DNA of 64,000 nucleotides, from positions 1,117,501 through 1,181,500 of the forward strand of contig NC_090163.1 in the NCBI RefSeq assembly GCF_017916325.1, given 5' to 3'. This stretch comes from Leishmania martiniquensis (lineage: Eukaryota > Euglenozoa > Kinetoplastea > Trypanosomatida > Trypanosomatidae). Position numbers and translations under genes: made by a program. Numbering within the stretch: the first letter of the stretch is position 1; the number at the start of each line of letters is the position of its first letter. Positions 21,475 to 32,971 of this stretch are shown here, one piece after another. Below the pieces are notes generated by a model, which ran no database searches, was not told the origin of the DNA, and saw nothing but the letters and a program-made list of their open reading frames with translations.

Positions 21475-22616
21475 TCACTCACGCACACATACACTCACTG
21501 TACCGCTACAGCATGGAGAAAGAAGAGAGCAGAGGGGGTACAATGACGGTAGTTCTGCTGTGATGAAGAGAGGACGAACAGCTTAGCGCAAGAAAAGGTG
21601 CTGAGATGAGTGGCGAGCGCAGAGGAGGTTGGGCGTAGAGGAAAGAAGGACAGAACAAGCAGAGCCCCACGCCGCAAGCTGCTGTCTGCGATGCGACCAA
21701 AACGAGAACATGACACACATCTGTGTTCGCCGCCCATTAAATCGGTTTGAAGTTCGTCCTTGATGATGGATGAAGCAGGACGCAGCAGAGTGCACGCTCA
21801 TGTCACTGAAGGACGCGGCAGCGACCCTCAGATGGGAGGAGAGAAGAACAATGAGGAGAAGGTGTGGACGATGACAAGAACGTTTCACTTCTTCGCTGGA
21901 GATCACCGAAACAGAGGAGAGATGAGGAGAGGGAAGGGGAATGATAGGAAGTTCAACTGCGTCAACGATCGCCAGCGCAAGCACACTGGGCACGGACTAA
22001 AGGTTGGCGCTAGTGTCTCGCGACCCATGCTTACACCTACGTAGGTGTACATACGGACACACAACGGCGAGCACAAAACCAAAGAACGCGTATTCGCGAT
22101 AGCGGGCACGTCGAGCTGCTGCACAGAGACGCCCTCCGCTGGTGCGACGAATAAAACGAAACAAACAAAAAAGAGCAAACAGAATACGACAGGTCAGCGC
22201 TCACCGCGGCGCCGACAGCGCAGCTTTGGCATGGAGAAAATGCGCTGTTCTAGACGATCTAGGGGAAAAAGATGGCAAGGGGTGAGGCGGAAACAATGCC
22301 TGAGAGGGGGAGGGCGGGGGAGGGGAATGCGAAGGGATCGCGCTGAGGTGTGGGAAGGGAGGCAGAGGTGCGATTTCGGATGGATGCTCGAAACGTTCTC
22401 GCGAGGTGGCCACCTTCCCAAGAGAGAAGGAGCACAAGAAAGGGCAGGGAGCGGCCCCTCATCTACTCTCGCAATCCATTTAGCTATCCGCCTGCAGAGG
22501 ACGGCTCGGTAGACGGCGGTGTACTCTTGAGAAAACTAACAGGTTCGCGCGCGCACCTTCTTTCCTCTCGCGTTCGGGGTGTAAAGCCTCCTCCTCCCAC
22601 GTGCACCCGGTCGCCT

Positions 22617-24821
22617 TCAATGATCTGTAGGGAGCACCAAGTTTGTTAGGGGCACCATCCACGTCACCAGACACGCCGTGAACACCAGCGTGATGACGGT
22701 GCCGCAGAAGAGGAAGTCCTTCGCTCGCAGGTACAACTTACCCTTTGAGTCCTCGGCCAGGAGTGAGTTGACGTTGGGGAAGGAGCTGATTGGGAACGCC
22801 ATGGCACCGGAGCACATCAGGGCAGCCAGCATGACCATCGACTGCGGTGTGACAGCCATGATACCAGTAGACTCGGGCATGAGGAAGCCGATCTTCACAA
22901 TGATAGGTAGCAAGATCATTGCCGCCACTGTGTGCGAGACAAAGGTCGTGATTACACCCACGACGATGAGCACCGCGAAGAGGGTGAGGTATGGGGGGGA
23001 GTCTTCCAAGGTTGACTTCATGCTCGCGGCGGTGATGTCAAGCAAGCGCGAGTCGCGAGCGCACAACTCCAGCATGTTACCCCCAGCAAGCAAGAACATT
23101 AGATGCCAGGATAGCGTACTGAAGTCTTCCTTGGAGAGGATGCCGATGCCGAAGAACACAACAATCGGGATGAGAGCGACGATGCCGGTGTCGCCAAAGA
23201 AAAGATTTGCTGGAAGGATCCACAGCGTGATCGTGATGGCCGACACGATCAGCACAACCACGCGCGTTGCGGAAGACACCTGCGCCTCCGCTGCCTTATT
23301 CACCACCTGCAGCGGAATGTACGCAACATCGGCAAACGGCAGCCATACAATCAGCACCACTGCCCACGCAGCGACCACACTGAACAGCACAATCGGGAGG
23401 GCAACGCTCACCCACTGCGCGAAGGATACGTTATAGAAACTCAGTACCGAGATGGCTACAGCGTTCTGCGGGGAAGCGATAGGGGAGAGCATGCCGCCGA
23501 TGTTGCATGCAAACGCGAGGCCCAGTAGAATGCCGTGCGGCGCGTTTGTATCCCCCGGAAACTCCCAAAGCGTTCGTTGCACGACTCCGAGCACCAGCAG
23601 CGGGGCCGCCACGTTCGACACGAAGGCACACAAGAAGCAGCTGGACAGCATCACACCCAGCAAATACAGCGATGGGCGGTGCCCCGTCCACCGATGCAGG
23701 GCACTCGCAGCGTACATCTCCAGGTTGGTGCGTGAGAATGCCTTGGCCATCGTCAGACCACCCATCACGAGAATCTGGACATGATTAAAGAGCTTACCCA
23801 AGATGATCTGCGATGCCACCGCTGCTGTCGCGCTCCTGTGCGTCGCTGGGTCTATGATGATGCGCAGAGGGACGGCGACGAGCGGAATGAGCATGGCCGT
23901 GCAGAAGAAAGGAATCGCCTCGGTAATCCATAATGTGATGATGAGGACAAACAGTGCCAGGCAGTTGTGGGCTGCCGGCTCCTTGGTCAGAACGGGAAGC
24001 CGCTTCACTACGAGGAAGAGTGCTGCCCCAAGGGAAATGTAGCGCCACTTCGCATGCCACTCCTGCGAGATGCCCACGTTGGCGTACTGATCAAGAGGTA
24101 TCTTAAACTTGCGCTCGAAGTCCACGCTTATGTCAAGCATGAGGTTGTGCAGGCGCGGCATGAGGGTGACCAACCGTGAGCGGGCAAATTCGGCCTCTAT
24201 GGAGGCTGTGAAGTCGCCATCCATGCGGCGGTATTTCTTCAGCTTCTTGCCAGACTTGCGGATGGCCTCAAGGTTCAGCTCTGCGAAGTGTTGCAGCTGA
24301 TGCGCGTTGGAGTACCACTCGAGGAACAGAGCTCGCGGTGTGTTGCTTTCCACCTCCTTCACCTGCGAGTCGCCAATGAGCAGCAAAAAGAGGCGCTTGA
24401 GGAGAGCTCCAAGGCCGCTACGATGGGGGCGCGGCACCACCTCCTCGTCTGGGATTGACGGGTTACATAGAGAGCTCGTACCTGTGCTCATGAACCCCGT
24501 CTCCTCGTTCGGTGCCTCCTCGTTCGTGGCGCTGCTCTTCTTGCGGCGATAGAATTTGCACGGCTTTGCCGCCGGGGACACAGGGAAATCGGGATTCATC
24601 TTCATGAGCCGGTCGTGCTCCTCCTGTAGGTCCGCCATGAGTTGTTCAAAAAGGCCCTCCGCCTTCGCCAGCTCCTCTGTTATGATGTTGAAGAGCTCAT
24701 CACTAAACTCGCTGCCGCGCAGCTCGGAGTTGTGGATAAACTGTTTCAGTCGCTTGTAGCTAACGTAGTAGTCGGCCCACTCCAGCACAATCTCATCCTG
24801 GAGGCGCTTTCCAAACTTCAT
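22617..24821 (-). CDS. SPX-domain phosphate/anion transporter, Pho91-like (SLC13/DASS family), 734 aa
   Basis: This is a polytopic membrane transporter with a regulatory N-terminal SPX domain, the architecture of yeast Pho91 and of the trypanosome acidocalcisome/contractile-vacuole phosphate transporters. The start was set at the ATG at 24821 so that the protein opens with the SPX signature MKFGKRLQDEIVLEWADYYV; nine upstream codons are in frame. The SPX domain spans about residues 1-215, with the basic LKKLKKYRRMDGDF-type helix near 190-200 that in other SPX domains binds inositol polyphosphates. About a dozen membrane helices follow (270-734). The two characteristic transporter loops are visible: SPIASPQNAVAI in the middle and ISSFPNVNSLL near the C-terminus. 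The substrate is inferred to be phosphate from the SPX plus SLC13 combination. Location in acidocalcisomes is inferred from characterised relatives. Confidence 0.9.
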   Translation of the reverse strand: MKFGKRLQDEIVLEWADYYVSYKRLKQFIHNSELRGSEFSDELFNIITEELAKAEGLFEQLMADLQEEHDRLMKMNPDFPVSPAAKPCKFYRRKKSSATNEEAPNEETGFMSTGTSSLCNPSIPDEEVVPRPHRSGLGALLKRLFLLLIGDSQVKEVESNTPRALFLEWYSNAHQLQHFAELNLEAIRKSGKKLKKYRRMDGDFTASIEAEFARSRLVTLMPRLHNLMLDISVDFERKFKIPLDQYANVGISQEWHAKWRYISLGAALFLVVKRLPVLTKEPAAHNCLALFVLIITLWITEAIPFFCTAMLIPLVAVPLRIIIDPATHRSATAAVASQIILGKLFNHVQILVMGGLTMAKAFSRTNLEMYAASALHRWTGHRPSLYLLGVMLSSCFLCAFVSNVAAPLLVLGVVQRTLWEFPGDTNAPHGILLGLAFACNIGGMLSPIASPQNAVAISVLSFYNVSFAQWVSVALPIVLFSVVAAWAVVLIVWLPFADVAYIPLQVVNKAAEAQVSSATRVVVLIVSAITITLWILPANLFFGDTGIVALIPIVVFFGIGILSKEDFSTLSWHLMFLLAGGNMLELCARDSRLLDITAASMKSTLEDSPPYLTLFAVLIVVGVITTFVSHTVAAMILLPIIVKIGFLMPESTGIMAVTPQSMVMLAALMCSGAMAFPISSFPNVNSLLAEDSKGKLYLRAKDFLFCGTVITLVFTACLVTWMVPLTNLVLPTDH

Positions 24822-26336
24822 GTCTGGACAGCAACGACCGTGCAGCAACCTCCTGTGTGTGGGTGGGTGGATGTATCGCGTGCACGTGCGTGTGAGCCTG
24901 TGCCGTTACCTGCGTCGGTGTGTACAAAAGCGGCCTCCTTCGGTGTAGCGGAGTGTGAGGGCAGAAACAGAGGGGAGGGATAAGAAAAGAGAAAAGATGA
25001 ACGCCAGCAGAGGCACGGACATCCTCTCCGTGCATCCATATGCTCTGAGTTAGTTGTCTCTCGAGCAGTAGGTGGAAGAGGACAGGTGCATCTCACGAAC
25101 GAGAGCAGAATTCGACTCATCAACGACGCGCAAAGGGTGCACTGACAGTGGAGGCACGATAGTGGTGAAGCACACAGACCAAGCATGCTGCTTGCTCCGC
25201 CGCCCTTCTCACGTGCACCACTGTCGCCCCTCAACATGCATGCGGAGCAGGGAAAGCGCCGCAAGAAGGGGAAGCGCGGCTAGCGTCGAGAACTTGATAC
25301 CACCACGCGCTGCGTCTCGGTGTCCGACTAGCAAAGGGGGAGACACGCCAGCGCGAACGACACCTATAAGCAGCTGCACGTGGCTCAGCCTGGTTTCGGA
25401 CAAGCAGGCAGCTGTAGGCGACGGCTGCTCTGCGCAGACCAGAGAGATCGTTTTCGCGTAGCACCTGGAGTAGTACGTGTATGCGGGTATCGCTCCGGTG
25501 TATCCTCCCCAGTGCACCGGTGCACACAAACCAAAGGGCAATAGGGGGAGAGGGAAGATGGCAAAAGCAGAGTAGAGCGGGGCTCATATGGCACCCCATG
25601 TTTGCGGGCGGGAGGGGAGAAAGGGGGAAGCGAAGAGGACGTGAGGCCGCTCAGGTGAGCGAGAACATGAGAAAGAGGTGAGTGCGAATGGGCTCCATGT
25701 AAAGCTTTGCACGCTTTCGGGCACACGCGCAAACGCACAGTGGCAGTCCCAGCCAAAGGCCGCCGTCACGACGCGAGCAGAGGTTCCAGCGCCGCGCCGA
25801 CTCAATTGCGGCACATGATCCTTGAGCAGGCTACTTGTCCACCCTCACCATCCACGGGCTCGGATATATGCCACATGGAGCGTAACAGATAAGATGATGA
25901 ATCGCTTCAGCACGGCGTCGAACAACTGCAGCCGTTACCGCCTGCTTGAGAAGTTGCCTGTTTTGCACGCCGCCTCCGCCATCTTTTGTGTTTGCGCAGG
26001 ATTCAGCGGTCCAAAGAAGAGCTGCTAAATGGAATCTCGCGCGTTCAGCTGGTCGGAGTCGAGCGTTCGCTCACTACTTGCGGGGTTTCACCGCCTGCCG
26101 CAGCGGCTGCCATATGGGCAGCCTCCGGACAGAAGAATGCCCCGCTGAGATTATCGTCGGCGTGCACTGCACAGGTCTCCAACGTAGCGCGCCGCAGCTC
26201 CCGCTGGCCTGCCCGCTCTCCTTGCGCCGCAGGACAAGATATAAGCGAGCGGCTAGCAGTCCGGCATCAGCAACGCCGTCCGCTCGCACCACTCGTTCCT
26301 CTCCGCTCAGCAGACAGCCATTGGCGCCACGCACTT
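24822..26336. other. Intergenic region upstream of the transporter
   Basis: I find no supported gene in this 1.5 kb. The 5' leader of the transporter includes GT-rich sequence (24850-24900), and purine-rich plus-strand tracts at 24950-25000 and 25600-25650 are pyrimidine tracts on the coding strand. Frames seen here lack family features. Confidence 0.5.
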
Positions 26337-27386
26337 TCAAGAATCCGTTCGAGGGGACGAGGATGTGGCGCCTCCGTTTGAGGCCCCACTTACATCGCCC
26401 TTTGCGCTCGCTGCGAGGAAAAAGTCAATGTAGCACTCTACCGCTTCTTCTGTTGGCTTCTCAATGTCGACAACATCGCTCCTCGGCACAGCGGCGAAGG
26501 GTGATGCCGCTGCAGCTGGAGAGGAGTGATCTCCTTCATCGACTACGAAGACAGTGTCTCGGCCAGTGCGGATAGAATCGAGCAGCAGTCCCACGTACGC
26601 CTCCGCGCAAAAGGACAGCCACGCGTCGCGCTCCTTCGTTGATACGAAGCGCAACCTCACCCGCGTGTACGGCGCACTGCCACCACCGGTCGCGGCTGTG
26701 TGAGAGGCTGAAGAGAGCGACGACGAAGAGCGCCGCGAATTCACTGCATCTGCTTGCGCCGCTCGAAAAACAAGATCCAGTCCGATGTCGCCGTAGGCGC
26801 TGAAGAGCGTGGATATGATTTTTTTCTTTCTGAGCGCCGTGGACCTGATCGTGTCTGCAGTGCGTGGTGCGCGTCGGCGAACCGACGCGGCGACAGGTAC
26901 CACGTAGCTGCTATGCTCTGCAGCCGGTTGAAAGGACGAGGGGAGGTGTGCAAAGACAACTGTGTCTCTTTCAATAACGGAGTCACTCACGACGTCGAGG
27001 AGCGTCGAGAGTGGGGCGACGAATAGGAGTTGCTCCCTGGCACAGTTTCCACCCGACAGCTGCCGCACCTCAAACGTCAAGTCGTTCCCTGACTCCACTA
27101 CTCGAATGAGGCACTCTTCAAACGACGAACCAACGCGTGCGGTCAGTTGAGACGCCAGCCCCTTCACGCACTTGATGAAAGAGAAACGAGCGCGCCCATC
27201 CTTGCTAGACTGCCGTTGCGGCAAACCGTAGCAGTCGAACGACTTGCCTGTAAGCGTGTACAGGCGTACCGCCGCGTGCGCCTCCAGCCATGTTAGCGGC
27301 TTTGCCCTCTCTCCAGAAGCCTTCACGGAAGGGCCAAGGAGAGCCCCGGCTCTGTTACTAAATCTCTTTGCAGATGAGTGGGGCAT
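26337..27386 (-). CDS. Protein of unknown function with possible PH-like folds, 349 aa
   Basis: The frame opens at an ATG (MPHSSAKRFSNRAG) and is clearly protein-like throughout. The C-terminal half has a beta-rich segment followed by a helix containing RLRFVSTKERDAWLSFCAEA (about 255-275). The pattern of several strands and then a Trp-containing terminal helix resembles a pleckstrin-homology domain. The segment at about 30-140 has a similar strand-rich composition (SFDCYGLPQ, LTFEVRQLSG). A Ser/Ala/Gly-rich insert (about 220-245) separates strands, and the last 40 residues are low complexity. There is no signal peptide or membrane helix. The PH-like reading is inference and would need structure prediction; the function is unknown. 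Confidence 0.65.
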   Translation of the reverse strand: MPHSSAKRFSNRAGALLGPSVKASGERAKPLTWLEAHAAVRLYTLTGKSFDCYGLPQRQSSKDGRARFSFIKCVKGLASQLTARVGSSFEECLIRVVESGNDLTFEVRQLSGGNCAREQLLFVAPLSTLLDVVSDSVIERDTVVFAHLPSSFQPAAEHSSYVVPVAASVRRRAPRTADTIRSTALRKKKIISTLFSAYGDIGLDLVFRAAQADAVNSRRSSSSLSSASHTAATGGGSAPYTRVRLRFVSTKERDAWLSFCAEAYVGLLLDSIRTGRDTVFVVDEGDHSSPAAAASPFAAVPRSDVVDIEKPTEEAVECYIDFFLAASAKGDVSGASNGGATSSSPRTDS

Positions 27387-30203
27387 GCGCTGCGATTGAC
27401 CCGTGCCCCGCAGTCCGAGAGATGCTCATGCGCCCATGAGACCGCAAAGAGGCAAAGAAACGAAGAGAGGGAGGAAGCGTTCGGTGGAGAAAGAATGGAC
27501 GACAGCACAGCTTAAATAGGCGGCTGGGAGAGGGGCATTTGGCAACCCGGGCCTCTTCTGAGGGAGCGAGAGCCGAAGAGCCACGCCAGAGATCCAATCT
27601 AAACATGCCGGCGAGTTCAGCTCCTCGACTACAGGAAGCGAGAATGCAGAGCAGAAGTTCGACAGACATCAAAAACACGCTCGCCTCTGCCCGCTGAAAA
27701 CGCCATGAGAAGACCAAATCCTGGAGAAAGCAGCTTCGGCACCACGCGGCGTGCCGACGGCCACCTCGGCTGCCTGTCAGCATCCTTAGAAGAGCCTGCA
27801 GCATTCTTCAGCGCTTCTCATCCATCCACGACGGTGTGGCATTAAGGGAAACAGTTTTTTTTCGACCACTTCACTTCTGCCACACAACACAGAAGCTGAG
27901 CCTCACTTCCTCCCCTTCCCTGCCTTCACTCAGGTCCATCGCCGCAAGTGAGAAGCACGCGTTCACGGGCGCCACAGCGGTGTGGCGAAGCCGTCGCTCA
28001 AGCACGGCCCCTGCCTTCAGCTGCATTCACCCCCACCCACGCCCCGCACGTAGCCTCGAAGCTGCGCCCATCATGCCGGTCTCCACGTGGTGCATCCCTG
28101 GGGGTGGCTCAGGCTACCCTTCCCCCCCGCCACCGGGCAGTGTGAAGAGCGGCTGAGACACGATGGAGTCGCCTTGGCTCGATGCGCATCATATCGATGG
28201 CACACACATGTTAACTACTGCAGGTCGCTCCCACGCGACGGCATCCAGGGCATGGCAGTCGGCATCGGGAGAGGGGTAGATGGCCCTGGCCCCAGTGCTG
28301 CGTAGGTGCTGGACCCTGTGTCACTGCCAGAAAAGGGGGAAAAGAAGGCGGCTGCATGGCCTCCCACGAGTGAGAAGAGGTGCGGAGCCTCTGAGAAACA
28401 TTGCGCTCAGTTCTGCCCCGCCCTTACGAGAAGGAAATCACTCAAGGGCAAAGGAGAAAGGCAAAATCGATATACACAATTACACACAAATACACACACA
28501 GGATCCAATACACTCCCAGCGCATACCATCATGATGACGGCGCAGCGCTTCGGAATGCTTTCTGTTACCGTGCAGAGGAACTGGGCGGATGACAGCCTGT
28601 CAGCGTGTGAAAGAGCTCCATACGAATTGAAGGATTGCCGCTAGTATTGCTTCATGGCTGCGTCAGTTTTACTCTGCTCCGCACTCCTGACTATTACGTC
28701 TTACGCTCACTCTCTCTCTTCTCCCTCTCCTCCTCATGAGCCTCATCCTTTGTAGAGGGGCCCCCATGAGCGGCGCAAGTATCAGGCAGCAGTAACGACT
28801 GGCCAGTAGCAGCGCCGTGAACGGACGTGGAGGCCGCCCCCTTCCCTCTTCTCCGGCTGCTGATGCTCCAGCGTTTTCTTTCTACCAGAGCAGCTAAGCA
28901 CATGCGCTTTCGAGTGCCTATCAGCTGTACGTGAGCACATCGTCGTTTAGCAATCAGAATACGCCAACGAGCTTCGCCCCGGCTCCGTACGAGCTCGCCA
29001 GCAACCTCACGCAAGTGATCGCACGAAGGTCGGGGGAGCACACACATAGGGAAGGAAGAGGGGTGAGAAAGCAAGCAGGCCAGTCATGGTAGGCCAAGAA
29101 AAAATGAAGCGCATACATAGAAAGTAATGCACTGCTCCTTCTCGCACCGGATTTTTATTATATATATATATACTTAGCAAAAATGCGTACGAATGCACGC
29201 GCCCAAAACACTACAGCGGAAGGAAGGAGAGAACAAGCAGGGGTAAGCCCACAGAGTGCAGCAACGGCCCAGGGATGCCCAAGGCTGAAGAAGTACGCTA
29301 GGTGTTACGGCGTGCTGTGGGTGTTTCATCTTCTCACTTATCCTCAAGCGCCCTCGCCCCACTGCACACCCCAGTCCGAGCCTTGCTTCTCCCTCTACAA
29401 ACGCCAGAAGAGGGTCCTCATTGGTGGCGAGAAAGGGACACACAGAGGTGATGCGTAGCTTCAGCCCGCCCGAAGGCTCGTGAACGCCCATCATACATCA
29501 CATGTGAGAGGAACAGAAAAAAGCCGCGAGAAGGGTCACGTCACGTACACCTGGAGCGTAATGGAATTGCAAAATCAAAAAAAAACGGTAACAGTGCGCT
29601 GTGGTGAGCGCCTTCACTCACGCATAGTCCCCTCTCTTTTTGCCTTTCATCCGCCGTATCGTCTCACCCATCACCCGCCCCAACGCCCCGCATCTATTCA
29701 ACTACACACACACACACAATGCACAAGCACAAGCACGTGAACACATGCACCCGTGTGCGGACCGAGATGTAACGCGGAAGAGTGAATTTAAAAAAAGGCA
29801 GGCGGAGAGAGTGACAGAGAGAGAGTACAAAGCCTCGGCGAGAAGCCTCACGCACAGCACAGAGACGCGAACGGAAAACAGAAAGTGTACAAAATAAGAC
29901 GAAAAGGCAAGAGAAGGAGAGAGAGTGAAACAAAGAACAGAGCACGTGGGGCGGGGAGCGGGAAAGTATTGCGACAATCGCGCGAATTGTAGGTATGAGA
30001 CACAGCGCATAAATGCTCATGGGAGTCGTTATTTCGTCAGCGCCGCCCTTGATGTCTTTCGCATCTCTGCGAGCGCGTGGATGTGCGTAGTCTCAGTGCT
30101 GTGCACAGAGCTGTTAGCATGCCCAGATAAAAACGGTCGCAGGCGGCACTAACACGCACGGGCACCTCTCCATTAGTACACAGACAGAAACATACGCACT
30201 TGT
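27387..30203. other. Intergenic region between the 349-aa gene and the CCCH gene
   Basis: This 2.8 kb carries one copy of the 0.52 kb dispersed repeat (27909-28425, listed separately), an AT dinucleotide stretch at 29155-29173, CA tracts (28480-28500, 29705-29720) and purine-rich sequence at 29800-29940. Most of it would be the 3' UTR of the CCCH zinc-finger gene, and the part nearest 27387 the 5' leader of the 349-aa gene. No further gene is supported. Confidence 0.55.
27909..28425. repeat. Dispersed 0.52 kb repeat, copy 1 (candidate SIDER-type retroposon remnant)
   Basis: This stretch matches 50732-51248 in the same orientation, offset 22,823 bp. Reading both copies base by base, I found one mismatch (near 27957) across about 500 bp, and divergence at the last dozen bases. 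It lies downstream of the CCCH zinc-finger gene, so it probably sits in that gene's 3' UTR or the adjacent spacer. Leishmania genomes carry hundreds of roughly 0.55 kb SIDER elements in 3' UTRs, some of which affect mRNA stability. Size and position fit, but I cannot confirm the family signature from sequence alone, and no target-site duplication is evident. Confidence 0.8.
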
Positions 30204-31199
30204 TCAGGTCTCTATAACAGAGGAGGCGTGAGAGGAGTTGTACGGGTTGTGTCGCCACACCAGCCCCGAGGCAGTGGAGCTGAAGGACCTTGACATTAGG
30301 GGAGATCTCCCCATCGGCAAACCACTGTCTGGTGTCGGGCTCGGCGCGGTCGCCGCGAGGGCCAGGGGGTCGAAGCGGATCGGCGGGGTGGCACCAAGGT
30401 TGGCGCTCACGCTCATCGGCACCGTCACAGACGACGCCGGCTGTGGGCGCATCTGCAGAGGAGAGAAGGCGTATCGATTGATCCCTGTCTCCACAACAGC
30501 CTTATACTCTTCATAATTGGCTCCAGGAGGTCGTCCACCAGCCGACACTGGCGCAGCGACGTGCTTCTCCACCTTTGCGTTTTCCCTACGCTGATCGATG
30601 CCAACCACAACTTGGCGGCAGAGGTGCACGAAATTGCACTCTCCCTCGAAGCGGCAGCAGGGTGACCCATCGGCGCCGCTATGCAGCCGGCAGAGCGCGG
30701 AAGTTGGCACAACCACATCAACCTGTGCCGGCATGCCAGCGGCATTGACCTGAGCGGCGATCAGAGTGCGAAGTCCGTTGGTCACCAGCGTCCGTTGGAG
30801 CTGCGCACACCCCACCGTCTCACCGTCGTCGTTCCGCACAATCAGCCGCAGTGCGGGGTCGATGCCCGACGCGTCGCTGGGGCCACCATGGAGGGCGCAG
30901 CATGTCGGCTCCGCGAGCGCCTTGGCCCGTAACTCGCGCACCAGATCTACATTGGCATGGGCCTGGAAGCAGTTTGCGCCCTGCCGGCAGCGTCCTTCCA
31001 AGAATACCCGACAGAGCGAAGGAACGCCTTTGCGATGCATTGCGCGTGTTTCCAGCATGAACTCTAAAGGGATAAAAAGGCGCTTACTCAGTGGGTCGAT
31101 GACGGCAAACGTGCCGGGTGGGATGCCCTCAGTGCTCAGCACGTTCTGCACTGAGCGACCCTCTAGTGCCCCTCTCCGGTGGTTGCGGTTTCGATGCAT
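30204..31199 (-). CDS. CCCH-type zinc-finger protein, probable RNA-binding regulator, 331 aa
   Basis: Trypanosomatids control gene expression mainly after transcription, and CCCH (ZC3H) proteins are a major class of mRNA-binding regulators. The start is the ATG at 31199 (MHRNRNHRRG); an apparent Met four codons upstream is GTG. The first finger, C-x7-C-x5-C-x3-H, is at LCRVFLEGRCRQGANCFQAH (about 63-82). A second is at about 160-185, where C-x5-C-x3-H (CRFEGECNFVH) is preceded by Cys residues with a longer first spacing. The segment between them (about 90-155) is globular. The C-terminal 120 residues are Pro/Ser/Ala-rich and probably disordered. The RNA target is unknown. A copy of the dispersed repeat lies in its probable 3' UTR region. 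Confidence 0.85.
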   Translation of the reverse strand: MHRNRNHRRGALEGRSVQNVLSTEGIPPGTFAVIDPLSKRLFIPLEFMLETRAMHRKGVPSLCRVFLEGRCRQGANCFQAHANVDLVRELRAKALAEPTCCALHGGPSDASGIDPALRLIVRNDDGETVGCAQLQRTLVTNGLRTLIAAQVNAAGMPAQVDVVVPTSALCRLHSGADGSPCCRFEGECNFVHLCRQVVVGIDQRRENAKVEKHVAAPVSAGGRPPGANYEEYKAVVETGINRYAFSPLQMRPQPASSVTVPMSVSANLGATPPIRFDPLALAATAPSPTPDSGLPMGRSPLMSRSFSSTASGLVWRHNPYNSSHASSVIET

Positions 31200-32971
31200 T
31201 GTCTCTTTCACTGGAGCGGTACAGTAAGAGAGAGCGAGTCGTGCACACAGAGAGAGAGAGAACGGGAGAGGCGCACAGCAGCAAGAGCTGCAGCGCGTGT
31301 ATGAGTGGCAGCCTGCAGGTGCTTCCGCGTTGGGTGTGAGAAGAGGAAAATGTTTGACGAAGCCTATCTTGAGAGCTTCTTTTCGTTGCTGTTGATGCTG
31401 TTGTTGTTATCTTCAACTGAGAAGCGCCGTTGAGGTCTGTGTGTGTGTGTGTGTGTTTCGATGAAGTAGAAGGGGTAGGCGGGCCGGAGCGCTTCTCACG
31501 ATAGGAAGCAAAAAGTAACAGATGCAGTGAGAGGCTAGAATGGAAGTCAGAGTGAAGGAATTCCGAATTGAGCCAAGTGAGAACGGAGAGTAAGCGAGAA
31601 AAAGAGAGCGACTAAGAAAACCACAGATAAATTAGCTGAGGAAAGACATGCGAAGGGGCAGCAGCAGAAGTTAACCCGTTCGGGGTAGGGGAGGGGAAGG
31701 AATTGGGGGAGGAGGACGAGGGGAGGGGGAGCGAGTGAGGAAAAGCACACAAACATACGCACACGAATACAGACACCGTCAACGCTTGCTTCCTCTCTCT
31801 TAGCACGTCGTCAACAACCAGTCACCGGTGTACGCACACACACACACACACAAGACAATGAGCGCTATGTACCCGTGAATACGCTGCCAGGAGCGGAGAA
31901 TTAGGAGAGCGCTCTTTTCTTGCACTTCTCAGGTCTCCTCTGCCTTGCCAAAATAGGCAAAAGAGAAGCCCGATTCTTCACTCGACACCGAGGCTGAAGA
32001 AGAGCTTCGGTGAACTGAGAAAAAAAAAACCACAGAGGAAGACCGCGTGACGATAGTGCTAAACGGCAAGCAAGGCATACACTCTGCTTGCCAGCAGCGG
32101 CAGCAAATAGCGCCACAGCAAACAGTGATGTCTTCTCTCCCGCGTCAGGTGAATTTGCTCACAGCTTCGCCAGTGTCTGTGACTTTCTGAGTGTGTGAGT
32201 GTGGGTGTAGGGGGTGGGGAAAAGGGAGAAGGTATAGGAAAGAGAAAGCAGAACAGGGATGAATTGCCAGATCAGGTAGGGCACAGTGAAAGCGGCCCAC
32301 TAGTCAAAACAGTAAAGACGAAGTGGGGAGGCAAGGTGAGGCAGCTGCAACGAGCTGCGTGCACATGCATATGCTTTTGTGTGTGTGTGTGTGTGTGCAG
32401 GAAGTCGTGCTCCAAATTCACGAAGGCAGGCGACCGAACCATCATCGAGAACAAGTGTGGAGAAAGGAGGCGAGCGCGGCAAAAATACACCGTGGGATGA
32501 ATGCGGAGGGAAAAAGATAGACGTGGCAGAGCAAGAGAGCGCGGAGCAGACGAGCATCGAGCCCCGGCTGAGAAAGGGCGGTGCTGCCATGCAGAGTGGG
32601 ATTGCACGCAATCCTACCAAGCCATAGACTACATATGGAAACTGTAAGCTTTAACAGCCCACATACACAGGCACTTAGAGACACGCAGAGTCCATTTTTC
32701 ACGCCAACAACAGCTACCTTGCACGTTAAAGAGGTACGAGAGGCCACAACAGGACGGCCAAAGTAGTTTCGTCAGGAGCTCACACGAGACCACACGAGAC
32801 GCAGGCGGACACCGCCTCACTGGACGCCCCTCTACTACTGGCTAGCCCATGCTTGCCTCTTCTTCCGTCCTTTCTCGAGATCGGCATCCGTTTTGGAGTC
32901 TCCCACAACTTGAGATGCTCCTCGTCGATGCGTGCAATCTCGCCATGTTACGTCCGCCCAAGACACGGCAG
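31200..32971. other. Intergenic region between the CCCH gene and the WD40 gene
   Basis: No gene is supported in this 1.8 kb. It contains GT microsatellites (31437-31457, 32379-32397), a CA tract (31835-31852) and plus-strand purine runs (31550-31740) that would be polypyrimidine tracts on the coding strand, upstream of the CCCH gene. Frames here are chance. Confidence 0.55.

Larger units (their letters stand above)
18511..22616. other. 4.1 kb gap between GDH and the SPX transporter
   Basis: No gene comparable with its neighbours fills this gap. It contains the GDH 5' leader, with a pyrimidine tract on the coding strand near 18680-18705, a candidate single-pass membrane protein (19355-19708), a weaker 125-codon frame (19854-20231), and a stretch of apparently decayed coding sequence (20850-21474). 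The remainder (21500-22616) is purine-rich on the plus strand with no supported feature; it should include the transporter 3' UTR. Confidence 0.5.

Noticed and set aside
22678..23436. Plus-strand frame of 252 codons inside the transporter gene
   Set aside because: It is an antisense shadow of the membrane-helix coding region, Thr/Ser/Met-rich and without structure.
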